Positions 9,154 to 17,291 of a DNA stretch of 64,000 nucleotides are shown here, piece after piece; positions within the stretch are counted from its first letter, which is position 1, and the number at the start of each line of letters is the position of its first letter. The translations under genes and the position numbers were made by a program. Source of the stretch: LMUY01 sp964245075 (GTDB lineage: Bacteria > Pseudomonadota > Alphaproteobacteria > Acetobacterales > Acetobacteraceae); contig CAXTLC010000008.1 of the NCBI GenBank assembly GCA_964245075.1, forward strand, positions 1 to 64,000, in the 5' to 3' direction. Below the pieces are notes generated by a model, which saw only the letters and a list, made by a program, of their open reading frames with translations, was not told the DNA's origin and did not search any database.

Positions 9154-11169
9154 TCAGCCTGCCGCGCCCAGGGACCGCGCCGGCGCTCCCGCTTCCAGCC
9201 GCACCGGCCGGCACGCGGCAAGCGCTTCGCCCACGGCGAAGACGATGCGGTGCGTTGCCAGCACGTCAGGGAGCGGGGCGGCCAGCCGCTCTTCGCCGGG
9301 ATCGCCCGACAGGGCGCGGACGAACGCCTGCACCTGCCGCGCGCCCGCTTCGGCAAACGGCTCCTGGGGGAGGGGGAGGGCGCAGCCGGCGGCCCCGTCG
9401 TGCCCGCGGAACAGCACGCGGTGGGCCGGCCGGGTCTCGGTGGCGAGTTCCCCCAGGCTGCCGAACACCTCGACGCGATGCTCGAAGCCCAGCGGCGCTT
9501 CCCGGCTCAGCTCGATGCTGGCCAGCGCGCCCGAGGCGAGCCGAACGCTCAGCAGCAGCAGGTCGGCCTCGCTGCCGAACGCGGCCACCTCCGCGATCGG
9601 CTCCCCCGCAAGGAGGGTCAGCAGATCGACCTGGTCGAACAGCCCGCATTGCGGCGAACCGCCGCGGCACACGATCCGCATCGAACCGGGCGGCCCGGCC
9701 CGGCCTGCGCGCACCTGGCTGGCGAGTTCCAGCAATCCCGGATCGAAGCGCAGGGGCAGCGCGGCCTGCAACACGGCGGAGCCCTGCGAGGCGGCCTCGG
9801 CCACGCGCCTCAGCTCGGCCGGCATGGCGGCGAAGGGCGCGGCGGCAAGCACGCCCGCCCCGTAGCCGGCGGCGCGGATGATCGCCCTGGCCCGGGACGG
9901 CACCGGCCCGCTGACGATCACGCCATGGACGTCGCCGCGCGCAAGGGCTTGGTCGAGATCGTCGATGCGAGGCGCATCGAACTCGCGCGCCAGTTCCACG
10001 GCCCGCAGCGTCACGGCATCGTGCACGCCGGCCAGCACGGCTCCGGGGACGCGGTGGAGCAGGCGGGCAAGACGCCGTGCCCCCGCATCCGCCCCCGTGA
10101 TCACCACCCGCCGCGGCCGTTGCGTCCGCAAGGCGCGCGGGCGAGGCAAGGGACGAAGCGCCCCGCCCGGGCTGGCCGCCGCCGTGCTTTCCCGCACCAC
10201 CAGCCGCGCTTGCAGCCGAACCCGCGCAGGCTCCGCCGCGCCGGCGCGCAACAGCCCCATCGCAGCTTCTGCCAGCGCTTCCAGCGGCTGGCTGATCGTT
10301 GTCAGGTGCGGCTGGCACAGCAGCGCCTCCAGGCTGTCGTCGAAGCCCATGACGGAGAGGCTTTCCGGCACTGCCCGCCCTGCCTGCGCGGCAGCCCGGA
10401 GCGCCCCGGCGGCCATCGCATCGTTGGTGCAGAACACCGCCGTCAGCCCGGGTTCGGCGGCGAGCAGGTGCGCCGTGGCTTCCAGCCCGCCCGTGGCCTT
10501 GAAGTCCCCATGCCGGATGGCAGGAACAGGCGCGCCGAGGCCGGCCAGGGTTTCCAGGAAGCCCCGGGTGCGCACGTCCACGCTTTCGACCTCGCCCGGC
10601 GCCGTGGTGACGCAGCCGATCCGGCGGTGGCCGAGGCTGTGGAGGTGCCGCGCCGCGAGCGCCGCGCCCGCGGCGTTGTCGATCGCCACCGTGGGAATGG
10701 ACAATGCTTCGGACACCCGGTCGATCGCCACCACGGGCAACCCGGTCGCCCGCAACCGGTCCTGCACCGCAAGGCTGGGTAGGACGGGGGCGATGATGAT
10801 CCCATCCACCCGGCGGCGCACCAGGTCGTCCAGGTAGGCGTTCTCCCGCGCCAGGTCGTAGTCGGAATTGCAGTTGACGATGCGCGCGCCGGCCTCGAAG
10901 GCGAGCATTTCCAGGTGGTAAGCCAAGCGGCTGAAGAACGGGTTGCTGATATCGGGCGAGATCACCCCGATCAGCTTGGCCCGGCCCTCCCGCAGCATGC
11001 GGGCGGCGTCGTTCGGACGGTAGCCCAGCCGGGCGATCGCGTCTTCCACCCGGCGCCGCATCGGTTCGGACACTTTTCGGGTGCCATTGGCGACATGGGA
11101 CACTGTGCTGGGCGACACGCCGGCCGCTTCAGCCACGTCGTAGATCGTCGCGGTGTCTCCGCCCGTCAT
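9154..11169 (-). CDS. LacI-type regulator fused to a degenerate Gfo/Idh/MocA domain
   Basis: A 671-residue protein, about twice the LacI norm. Residues 8-55 are a LacI helix-turn-helix (IYDVAEAAGVSPSTVSHVAN) and 65-330 a periplasmic-binding-protein-like sensor (GVISPDISNPFFS; FCTNDAMAAGAL; VMGFDDSLEALLCQP). After a proline/arginine-rich link (335-352), residues 354-660 read as a Gfo/Idh/MocA protein. Its nucleotide-binding glycines are eroded (ITGADAGARR), and the usual EKP is AAP (443-445), so the catalytic lysine is gone. It is probably a regulator with a second metabolite- or NAD-sensing domain. The frame is open throughout. The start at 11169 suits the promoter at 11227-11254; an upstream in-frame start at 11244 lies inside that promoter. 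Confidence 0.88.
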   Translation of the reverse strand: MTGGDTATIYDVAEAAGVSPSTVSHVANGTRKVSEPMRRRVEDAIARLGYRPNDAARMLREGRAKLIGVISPDISNPFFSRLAYHLEMLAFEAGARIVNCNSDYDLARENAYLDDLVRRRVDGIIIAPVLPSLAVQDRLRATGLPVVAIDRVSEALSIPTVAIDNAAGAALAARHLHSLGHRRIGCVTTAPGEVESVDVRTRGFLETLAGLGAPVPAIRHGDFKATGGLEATAHLLAAEPGLTAVFCTNDAMAAGALRAAAQAGRAVPESLSVMGFDDSLEALLCQPHLTTISQPLEALAEAAMGLLRAGAAEPARVRLQARLVVRESTAAASPGGALRPLPRPRALRTQRPRRVVITGADAGARRLARLLHRVPGAVLAGVHDAVTLRAVELAREFDAPRIDDLDQALARGDVHGVIVSGPVPSRARAIIRAAGYGAGVLAAAPFAAMPAELRRVAEAASQGSAVLQAALPLRFDPGLLELASQVRAGRAGPPGSMRIVCRGGSPQCGLFDQVDLLTLLAGEPIAEVAAFGSEADLLLLSVRLASGALASIELSREAPLGFEHRVEVFGSLGELATETRPAHRVLFRGHDGAAGCALPLPQEPFAEAGARQVQAFVRALSGDPGEERLAAPLPDVLATHRIVFAVGEALAACRPVRLEAGAPARSLGAAG

Positions 11170-11226
11170 CCTGGCCGCGTTTCCCCAAAGCGCCGCATCC
11201 GTGCGCTTTCTTCGTTGTTGACGGGG

Positions 11227-11254
11227 AGGATATCGGTTGCGCAATCCCTGTCAA
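11227..11254 (-). promoter_or_regulatory. Promoter of the cyclitol operon with a LacI-type operator in the spacer
   Basis: On the minus strand TTGACA (11254-11249) and TATCCT (11232-11227) are separated by 16 nt. The spacer holds the perfect palindrome TTGCGCAA (11244-11237), a CG-centred core typical of LacI-family operators. The start codon is about 50-60 nt downstream. The regulator is the first gene, so it would repress its own operon. Inferred from sequence only. Confidence 0.6.
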
Positions 11255-11645
11255 CGCAGTTTGGAGTGGCTGCCGCCGTCCGCGCTGGACCGGGCACGCA
11301 TCCGGGGTCATGGTGGCGTGCCTTTACCCATGCCCAGCTACCTTGCGCCCAGCTTGGCAGACCTACCCGCTTGCCGCGCCGTGCAGCCATCTTGGCTAGG
11401 GAGACGCCGCCCTGTCGCAGCTTCGCCCGCTTCCGCCAGCCGCCGTCGCCGGCGCCGTGGTCCGCGATGCGCGTGCCGTCCGCCGGCGCCCGGCCCCGGG
11501 TGCCGCCGCATGACGGAGCCGGCTGGCGCGAGCGTGCGGGGGCGCCGTGATGTGGACGGGGGCCGAGATCCTCGGCCGGTGCCGGGAGCAGATTGGTGCC
11601 AAGCCCACGCATGACTCTCGTGCATCGGGAAATCCGATGCCATCG

Positions 11646-11666
11646 GTTCAATAAAACAGTTTGAAC
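11646..11666 (+). promoter_or_regulatory. Inverted repeat GTTCAA-N9-TTGAAC, candidate LysR-type site
   Basis: A perfect 6-bp dyad with a 9-nt AT-rich spacer, 51 nt upstream of the monooxygenase start. It contains the T-N11-A form bound by LysR-type regulators, and a LysR gene lies in the same operon (13621). Its right arm TTGAAC could double as a -35 element; no good -10 follows, as expected for an activated promoter. Confidence 0.45.
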
Positions 11667-11717
11667 GATCCATCCGACTGACGGCACTTTCCCGCATCGA
11701 ACCAGCAGGAGCCTCCG

Positions 11718-13166
11718 ATGATCCGCACCGGCGCCCAATACCGTGACGGCCTACGCGACGGCCGCGAAGTCTGGGTTGACGGCGAGCGCGTGCGGGACGT
11801 GACCGCTCACCCGGCGCTCAAGCCCATCATCGACGTCAAGGCGCGCATGTATGACATGGCGCTCGAACCGGCGCACCAGGGCACGCTGACCTACCTGGAT
11901 GGCAACCAGCGCAAATCCATCCTCAACCGTCCCCCGACCCGGCAGGCGGATTGGACGGACAAGCTCGCCGCGGTGGACGCCGTGCTGAACGACATCGGCG
12001 GCGTCGTCACGCGTGTCGGCGACGAGACCGTGGGCGAGATGTGGTCCTTGCAGGACGGCCGGGACGTGCTGGCCGCCATCGACCCGCGCTTCGCCGACAA
12101 CATCGACAGGCACATCGCCGCCGTGCGGGACAATGACGTCTTCCACGTCTCCGCCAACACCGACCCCAAGGGGGACCGCTCGGCCGCACCGGGGGACCAG
12201 GACCCGGACATGATGGTGCACGTGACGCGGGAAACCGACGCGGGAATCGTGGTCCGCGGGGCGAAGTACGAGACCGCGTCCGCCTATGCCGACCAGGCGT
12301 TCCTGAAACCCACCTTCGGCGCCTGGGCGAACGACAAGCTGTCCGACTACGCGGTCGGCTGCATCGTCAAGATGGGCGCGCCCGGCGTGAAGCACATCTG
12401 CCGCGGCGGCTTCGCGGGCCGTGGCCGGCCGGAGGACCACCCGCTGGCCAGCCGCTTCGACGAGGTGGAAGCGTTGGTGGTGTTCGACGACGTGCTGATC
12501 CCGTGGGAAGACGTGTTCTTCTATCGCCACACCCGCGCCGCACAGTTCATCCGCGGCACGCTGCACCGCTACAGCGCGTTCCCCTTCGTCCTCCGCCTGA
12601 TGTACCAGGCGGACATGATGATCGGCGCCGCCATGTGGAACGCCAAGCAGACCGGCCTCGACAAGATGCAGGCGGTCCGCGAGAAGCTGGCCGACCTGGT
12701 GTGCTACCGCGAGGGCATCAACGCGCACCTGACCGCCTCGGTCGCCATGGCGCAGCGCAGCCCGGCCGGGTTGCTCATGCCGCATCAATCCATGCTCTAC
12801 GCCGGCCGCGTCTTCGCCTGCGGCGGCCTGCCCGCCGCCATGCACGCCGCGCGGGAGCTGTGCGGCGGGCAGATCTGCGTCACGCCCGACGTGGCGGCGT
12901 TCGAGGCCGAAGGCTCGGGCGGCTGGCTGCGGAAATTCTACACGCTGAACGACGACTGGCAGGCTGACGACCGCCGGAAGGTCCTCGCCTTCGCGCGGGA
13001 CCTGCTCAACAGCGACTATGCCGGGCACCGCCTCACCTTCGCGCAATTCGCCCAGGCGCCGCACTTCAACCACCTCAACGCCGTGTACAACAGCTTCGAT
13101 TTCGCCGGCCCGCTCGATTTCGTGCGCCGCTCGGCCGGCCTGTCGGACCGGGTGCTGGGCCAGTGA
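11718..13166 (+). CDS. HpaB-family FADH2-dependent monooxygenase (oxygenase component)
   Basis: A 482-residue protein of the 4-hydroxyphenylacetate 3-monooxygenase / PvcC family, full length. These enzymes hydroxylate phenols or related aromatics using FADH2 from a separate reductase. Landmarks are the N-terminal RTGAQYRDGLRDGREVWVDG, the middle VFDDVLIPWEDVFFY strand, and the C-terminal NSDYAGHRLTFAQFAQ. Start ATG follows AGCAGGAG by about 6 nt. A RidA gene overlaps its stop by GTGA. No HpaC-type flavin reductase is nearby, so reduced flavin must come from elsewhere. Substrate unknown. Confidence 0.88.
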   Translation: MIRTGAQYRDGLRDGREVWVDGERVRDVTAHPALKPIIDVKARMYDMALEPAHQGTLTYLDGNQRKSILNRPPTRQADWTDKLAAVDAVLNDIGGVVTRVGDETVGEMWSLQDGRDVLAAIDPRFADNIDRHIAAVRDNDVFHVSANTDPKGDRSAAPGDQDPDMMVHVTRETDAGIVVRGAKYETASAYADQAFLKPTFGAWANDKLSDYAVGCIVKMGAPGVKHICRGGFAGRGRPEDHPLASRFDEVEALVVFDDVLIPWEDVFFYRHTRAAQFIRGTLHRYSAFPFVLRLMYQADMMIGAAMWNAKQTGLDKMQAVREKLADLVCYREGINAHLTASVAMAQRSPAGLLMPHQSMLYAGRVFACGGLPAAMHAARELCGGQICVTPDVAAFEAEGSGGWLRKFYTLNDDWQADDRRKVLAFARDLLNSDYAGHRLTFAQFAQAPHFNHLNAVYNSFDFAGPLDFVRRSAGLSDRVLGQ

Positions 13167-13591
13167 CGCCCGTCCACACCCGCCTGCGCCCATTCAACAC
13201 GCGCGACACTTACCCGGAGCAGACGCTGAACAACGATCTGTGCCAGGCGGTGGTCGCGCGCGGGGCCACCGTGTTCCTCCGCGGCCAGGTCGGGCAGGAC
13301 CTGGACACGCGGGAAAGCGTGGGCGTCGGCGACCCGGCGGCGCAGGCGGAGCGGGCCATGGCCAACATCGCCACCCTGCTGGAAGAAGCCGGGTCGTGCC
13401 TGGCGCACGTCTGCAAGGTCACGATCTACATCATCGACCCACGCTACCGCGAGCCGGTGTACAATGTGGTGGGGCGCTGGCTACGGGGCGTGTTCCCCGT
13501 CTCGACCGGCCTGGTCGTGTCCGCCCTTGCCCGGCCGGAATGGGTGGTGGAGATCGACGCGGTCGCGGTGATCCCGGACCTTCCGGCGTGA
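13163..13591 (+). CDS. RidA-family (YjgF/YER057c) protein
   Basis: 142 residues of the RidA fold, a trimeric family that hydrolyses reactive imines and enamines; some members are dedicated deaminases in aromatic degradation. The body includes VFLRGQVGQDLD, a QAERAMANIATLLEEAG helix and VCKVTIYIID. The GTG start lies inside the monooxygenase stop codon (GTGA), so the two proteins are made together. This suggests RidA acts on the unstable product of the oxygenase. The exact reaction is not shown by sequence. Confidence 0.85.
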   Translation: MTPVHTRLRPFNTRDTYPEQTLNNDLCQAVVARGATVFLRGQVGQDLDTRESVGVGDPAAQAERAMANIATLLEEAGSCLAHVCKVTIYIIDPRYREPVYNVVGRWLRGVFPVSTGLVVSALARPEWVVEIDAVAVIPDLPA

Positions 13592-13620
13592 CGGCCTGCG
13601 TTGTCGCCCGCCGTTGACCC

Positions 13621-14532
13621 GTGAGCGTGTCGCTCCGGCTGCTGCGCTACGTCGTCGCCTCCGCCGAGGCGGGCAACGTGACCGAAGCCGCCAGGCGCCT
13701 CAACGTGTCGCAATCCTCCGTGTCCGCCGCGATCTCCCAGCTTGAGGACCTGCTCGGCTTCCCGATCTTCGTCCGCCACCACGCCCGCGGCATCACCCTC
13801 ACCAGCGCCGGCGCCCGGCTCATGCACGACGCCAGGCAGCTACTCAGCCACGCGGGCGACTTCGAGCGCAACGCACGCTCCCTCGGCGGCGAGTTGCAGG
13901 GCGAGATCACCGTCGGCTGCTTCCTCACGCTGACGGCGCGGTTCCTGCCGAAGATGCTGGCCGGCTTCGCCGCCCTCCATCCCGGCATCTCCGTCCGGGT
14001 CGAGGAAGGCGACCAGGACGAGATCGTGCAAGCCCTGCAATCAGGCCGCACCGAGCTTGCCCTGTCCTACGACTACGCCCTGCCGGACGATGTGCTGGCC
14101 GACCACCTGGCCGATCTGCCGCCCCACGCCATGCTCCCTGCAAGCCATCCCATGGCCGCCCAGCCCACCGTGCCGCTTCGCGCCCTGGCCGGCGAGCCGT
14201 TCATCCTGCTGGATCTGCCGCACTCGCGCGACTACTTCGTCGGGCTGTTCGCCGCCTGCGGGGTCGAGCCGCGGGTCGCCGCCAGGTCCCGCTCGTTCGA
14301 GTTCATCCGGGGCCTGGTGGGCCAAGGCCTCGGTTATTCCCTGCACAACGTGCTGCCGCGGACCGGGAGCACCTATGACGGCGCCCCCGTCGTGGCCTTG
14401 CCGCTCGACGAGGCGCTGCGTCCGGTCCGCATCATGCGCCTGCGCCTGCGCCGCAACGCGATGCGCCCGGCGGTGGAGGCCTTCTGGTTGTTTTTCGCCA
14501 CGGCTTTCGAGATCGGGGACACACGGGGCTGA
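13621..14532 (+). CDS. LysR-family transcriptional regulator
   Basis: 303 residues. The N-terminal winged helix-turn-helix (TEAARRLNVSQSSVSAAISQ, about 21-40) is followed by a two-lobe effector-binding domain (residues 90-295). It follows the RidA gene by 29 nt on the same strand, so it is probably co-transcribed with the monooxygenase and RidA and controls them through the dyad at 11646-11666. The start is GTG at 13621 with no clear Shine-Dalgarno site; no better start fits the helix-turn-helix. Effector unknown, likely the aromatic substrate or its product. Confidence 0.9.
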   Translation: MSVSLRLLRYVVASAEAGNVTEAARRLNVSQSSVSAAISQLEDLLGFPIFVRHHARGITLTSAGARLMHDARQLLSHAGDFERNARSLGGELQGEITVGCFLTLTARFLPKMLAGFAALHPGISVRVEEGDQDEIVQALQSGRTELALSYDYALPDDVLADHLADLPPHAMLPASHPMAAQPTVPLRALAGEPFILLDLPHSRDYFVGLFAACGVEPRVAARSRSFEFIRGLVGQGLGYSLHNVLPRTGSTYDGAPVVALPLDEALRPVRIMRLRLRRNAMRPAVEAFWLFFATAFEIGDTRG

Positions 14533-14540
14533 GTTGCCCG

Positions 14541-14559
14541 GCCGCCAGGGCGTGGCGGC
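14541..14559 (+). terminator. GC-rich hairpin after the LysR gene
   Basis: GCCGCCA (14541-14547), 5-nt loop, TGGCGGC (14553-14559): a perfect 7-bp stem starting 9 nt after the LysR stop, between convergent genes. There is no T-run, so intrinsic termination is likely but not certain. Confidence 0.45.
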
Positions 14560-14627
14560 ATCCGCAGGTCCGTCCTGATCACCGCCTGGTTCCGTCTTGT
14601 CCCGCAGCAGGCTGTTTGCCGGGCCGT

Positions 14628-15656
14628 TCAGCGGCTCGGGCTTGCCGGGTGACCCGTCGGGAGCCGGGACGCCAGCGCCCGGGCGGCATCGCCGTCGATG
14701 ACAAGGCCTCGTACGACGCCGGTGCGAAGCAGGGCCTCGATGGCGGCCACCTTCTGCAAGCCGCCGGCAACCAGCACCACGTCGCGCCCGCGAAGGTGCC
14801 CGAACTCGACCGCCAGCGTGCGCCGGGCCAGTTCATGGTCGATCTCGGCGCCGCTTGGGTCGAACACCCGCCCAAGTGAATCGGCAACGGCGCCCATGGT
14901 CCGCACGCTGCACAGTTCCGTCGCGGACAGCATGCCGTGCTGCCGGAGGAACGCCGTCTCGAGCAACTCGCCAACGCTGATGATGTAGAAATCGGCCGAG
15001 CGCGCGAGCGCCAGCGCTTCGGCCACGGTGCGCTGCGACATCAGCACGGCCCGGTCAGCCTCTGAATCGGCGATGAACGGCACCGGGAGGAAATGCCCCT
15101 CCCCGCCAGTGCGCGCGGCGAGCGCCTGGACCACCTCGAACGGGTTGGACGCCGAGTTGCGGGTCAAGGAACCCATGAGGGAGACGAAGCGCGCGTTCCG
15201 GTTCTGCACGCCAGAAAGGTGCGACGCCATCTGCTCCAGGGTGCGGCCCCAGCTCACCCCCACCGTGACTGGCTTGCCGGCCGCAAGCTTGCCCCTGAGG
15301 AAATTGGCGGCGGCGCCGCCCACCGCCCGGCGGGCGATCAGGTCCTGGGCCGCCAGGAGGTTGGGTTCCCCGGCCGCGGCCTCGAAGCCCATCGCGGGCG
15401 TCGCAACGCAGAAATCCAAGCCGAAACGGGTGGTGATGCCGTCCTCGATGTCGAGGTCGCGCGTGGCGTCGTGGTTGATCGTGACGCTGACCAGGCCCCG
15501 CTCGCGCGCCTCGCTCAGCAGCCGGACGACGCGCGTGCGATGCAGGCCCAGCCGCCGCCCGACCTCCTCCTGGGTCAGCCCGCCCACATGGTACAGCCAT
15601 GCGGCCCTGACCATGATGGCCGCGTCTGGTTCGTGCGCCAGACTGAGGGTCACCAT
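14628..15656 (-). CDS. SorC-family sugar-binding transcriptional regulator
   Basis: 342 residues. The N-terminal helix-turn-helix (YHVGGLTQEEVGRRLGLHRT, about 22-41) is followed by a SorC/DeoR sugar-phosphate-binding domain. Landmarks are VGVSWGRTLEQMASHL (about 130), the FVSLMGS strand and the C-terminal ELARRTLAVEFGHLRGRDVVLVAGG. SorC regulators such as LsrR usually sense a phosphorylated sugar. Here the gene is divergent from an FGGY kinase operon, so the kinase product is the natural effector. Start ATG 15656 is chosen for length; the upstream in-frame start near 15731 would add about 25 unsupported residues. Confidence 0.88.
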   Translation of the reverse strand: MVTLSLAHEPDAAIMVRAAWLYHVGGLTQEEVGRRLGLHRTRVVRLLSEARERGLVSVTINHDATRDLDIEDGITTRFGLDFCVATPAMGFEAAAGEPNLLAAQDLIARRAVGGAAANFLRGKLAAGKPVTVGVSWGRTLEQMASHLSGVQNRNARFVSLMGSLTRNSASNPFEVVQALAARTGGEGHFLPVPFIADSEADRAVLMSQRTVAEALALARSADFYIISVGELLETAFLRQHGMLSATELCSVRTMGAVADSLGRVFDPSGAEIDHELARRTLAVEFGHLRGRDVVLVAGGLQKVAAIEALLRTGVVRGLVIDGDAARALASRLPTGHPASPSR

Positions 15657-15788
15657 CGCGGTCTCGCCATGACGGGGAGAATACCCCTTGACTTGCGCCG
15701 CGCCAAACCGCGACTGTGCGGGCAAGAGCAAATGTCGCCTGCCGCATCATAAGTGCAGGCGGACGCCAGGGGAGGCTGGTCCAGCAGC

Positions 15789-17291
15789 ATGGGCTACGTG
15801 ATCGGCGTTGATGGCGGCACGGAAAGCGTGCGTGCGACGGTGTTCGACCTGGCAGGCCGCCGGATCGCCTCCGCCGCGTCCGCCTACCCGACCCAGTTCT
15901 ATTCCGGGGCGCGTGCCGAGCAGGACCCGGAAGCCTGGTGGGCGTCCCTCGGCACCGCCGTCCGGCGGGCCGTAGCGGAGGCAGGCGTCGCCGCCCATGA
16001 CATCGAGGCGGTCTGCGCCACCACGACCTGCTGTTCCGTTGTCGCCCTGGACGGGGCGGCACGGCCGCTGCGCCCGGCCATCATCTGGATGGACGTGCGC
16101 GCGGGGGCCGAGGCCGGCGCCGTGCTGGCAACCGGGGACCCGGCGCTCGCGGTGAACGGGAACGGCGCGGGGCCGGTGTCGGCCGAGTGGATGATTCCCA
16201 AGGCGCTGTGGCTGGCCCGGCACGAGCCGGACATCTTCCGGGCGGCGCACACGATATGCGAGTACCAGGATTTCATCACCTGGCGGCTGTCCGGCCGGCG
16301 TGCCGCGAGCCTGAACAACGCCGCCATCCGGTGGCACTACCGCAACGACGCCGGCGGCTGGCCGGACAGCCTGCTCGCGGCACTCGACCTGGGCGAGCTG
16401 CGGCAGAAATGGCCCGGCGAGGTGCTGCCGCCGGGCACGGTGATCGGCACGCTGACCGCGCGGGCGGCCGACCATCTGGGCCTTGCCGAAACGGTGCTGG
16501 TGGTGCAGGGCGGCGCGGACGCGCTGATCGGCATGATCGGGCTGGCGGTGGCGCGGCCCGGCCAGCTCGCGCTGATCACCGGATCGTCGCACCTGCAATT
16601 CGCCGTGGGCCGGACGGCGGCGCACGTGCCTGGCTTATGGGGCACCTACGCGGACGCGGTGTACCCCGGGCGCACCATCCTGGAAGGCGGGCAAACCTCC
16701 ACCGGCTCCATCGTCGCCTGGCTGCGCCGGCTCACGGGCGATGCGCTCGACCTGGACGCGTTGAACATGGAGGCGGGCCGGCTCGATCCGGGGGCGGACG
16801 GGCTTCTGGTGCTCGATCATTTCCAGGGCAACCGCACGCCCTACACCGACCCGCTGGCGCGCGGGGCGATCACCGGGCTGTCGCTGCACCACACGGCGGC
16901 GCACCTGTTCCGCGCCATGCTCGAAGGTATCGGCTTCGGCACCCGGGCGATCATCGACCGCATGGCGGAGGCTGGCTGCGGCGCTGCCGAGATCACCGCC
17001 GGCGGGGGCGCCACGCGCTCGCCGCTGTGGTTGCAGATCCACGCGGACACCTCCGGCTTGCCCGTGGTGGTGCCCGAGGTCGCGGAAGCGCCGTCGCTGG
17101 GCGCCGCCGTGCTGGCCGCGTTCGGCGCCGGGCACTTCGCCAGCATCGACGACGGCATCGCCGCCATGGTCCGCCCAGGCCGCCGCATCGAGCCGATCGC
17201 GGCCAACGTTGAACGCTACGAGACGATCTACCGGCGTTACGCCGCCCTGTATCCCGCCCTGAAGCCGCTGCGCGAGGTTGCCCCATCATGA
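15789..17291 (+). CDS. FGGY-family carbohydrate kinase
   Basis: 500 residues, normal for FGGY kinases. The N-terminal ATP/sugar fold begins GVDGGTESVRATVFD (6-20). IIWMDVRA (98-105) resembles ribulo- and xylulokinases. A GGADALIGMIG block holds the likely catalytic Asp, and EGGQTSTGSIVAWL plus the C-terminal TAGGGATRSPLWLQIHAD complete the ATP site. It phosphorylates a ketose or polyol that I cannot name; LsrK, ribulokinase and erythritol kinase are relatives. First gene of a long operon with an ABC transporter and a TPP complex. Start ATG 15789 with GGGGAGG about 12 nt upstream. Confidence 0.88.
   Translation: MGYVIGVDGGTESVRATVFDLAGRRIASAASAYPTQFYSGARAEQDPEAWWASLGTAVRRAVAEAGVAAHDIEAVCATTTCCSVVALDGAARPLRPAIIWMDVRAGAEAGAVLATGDPALAVNGNGAGPVSAEWMIPKALWLARHEPDIFRAAHTICEYQDFITWRLSGRRAASLNNAAIRWHYRNDAGGWPDSLLAALDLGELRQKWPGEVLPPGTVIGTLTARAADHLGLAETVLVVQGGADALIGMIGLAVARPGQLALITGSSHLQFAVGRTAAHVPGLWGTYADAVYPGRTILEGGQTSTGSIVAWLRRLTGDALDLDALNMEAGRLDPGADGLLVLDHFQGNRTPYTDPLARGAITGLSLHHTAAHLFRAMLEGIGFGTRAIIDRMAEAGCGAAEITAGGGATRSPLWLQIHADTSGLPVVVPEVAEAPSLGAAVLAAFGAGHFASIDDGIAAMVRPGRRIEPIAANVERYETIYRRYAALYPALKPLREVAPS

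Larger units (their letters stand above)
11170..11717. other. Divergent intergenic region between two operons
   Basis: 548 nt between the LacI fusion (leftward) and the HpaB-type gene (rightward). It holds the leftward promoter/operator at 11227-11254 and a dyad at 11646-11666 on the right. I see no gene or RNA in the middle part (about 11260-11640). Confidence 0.6.
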
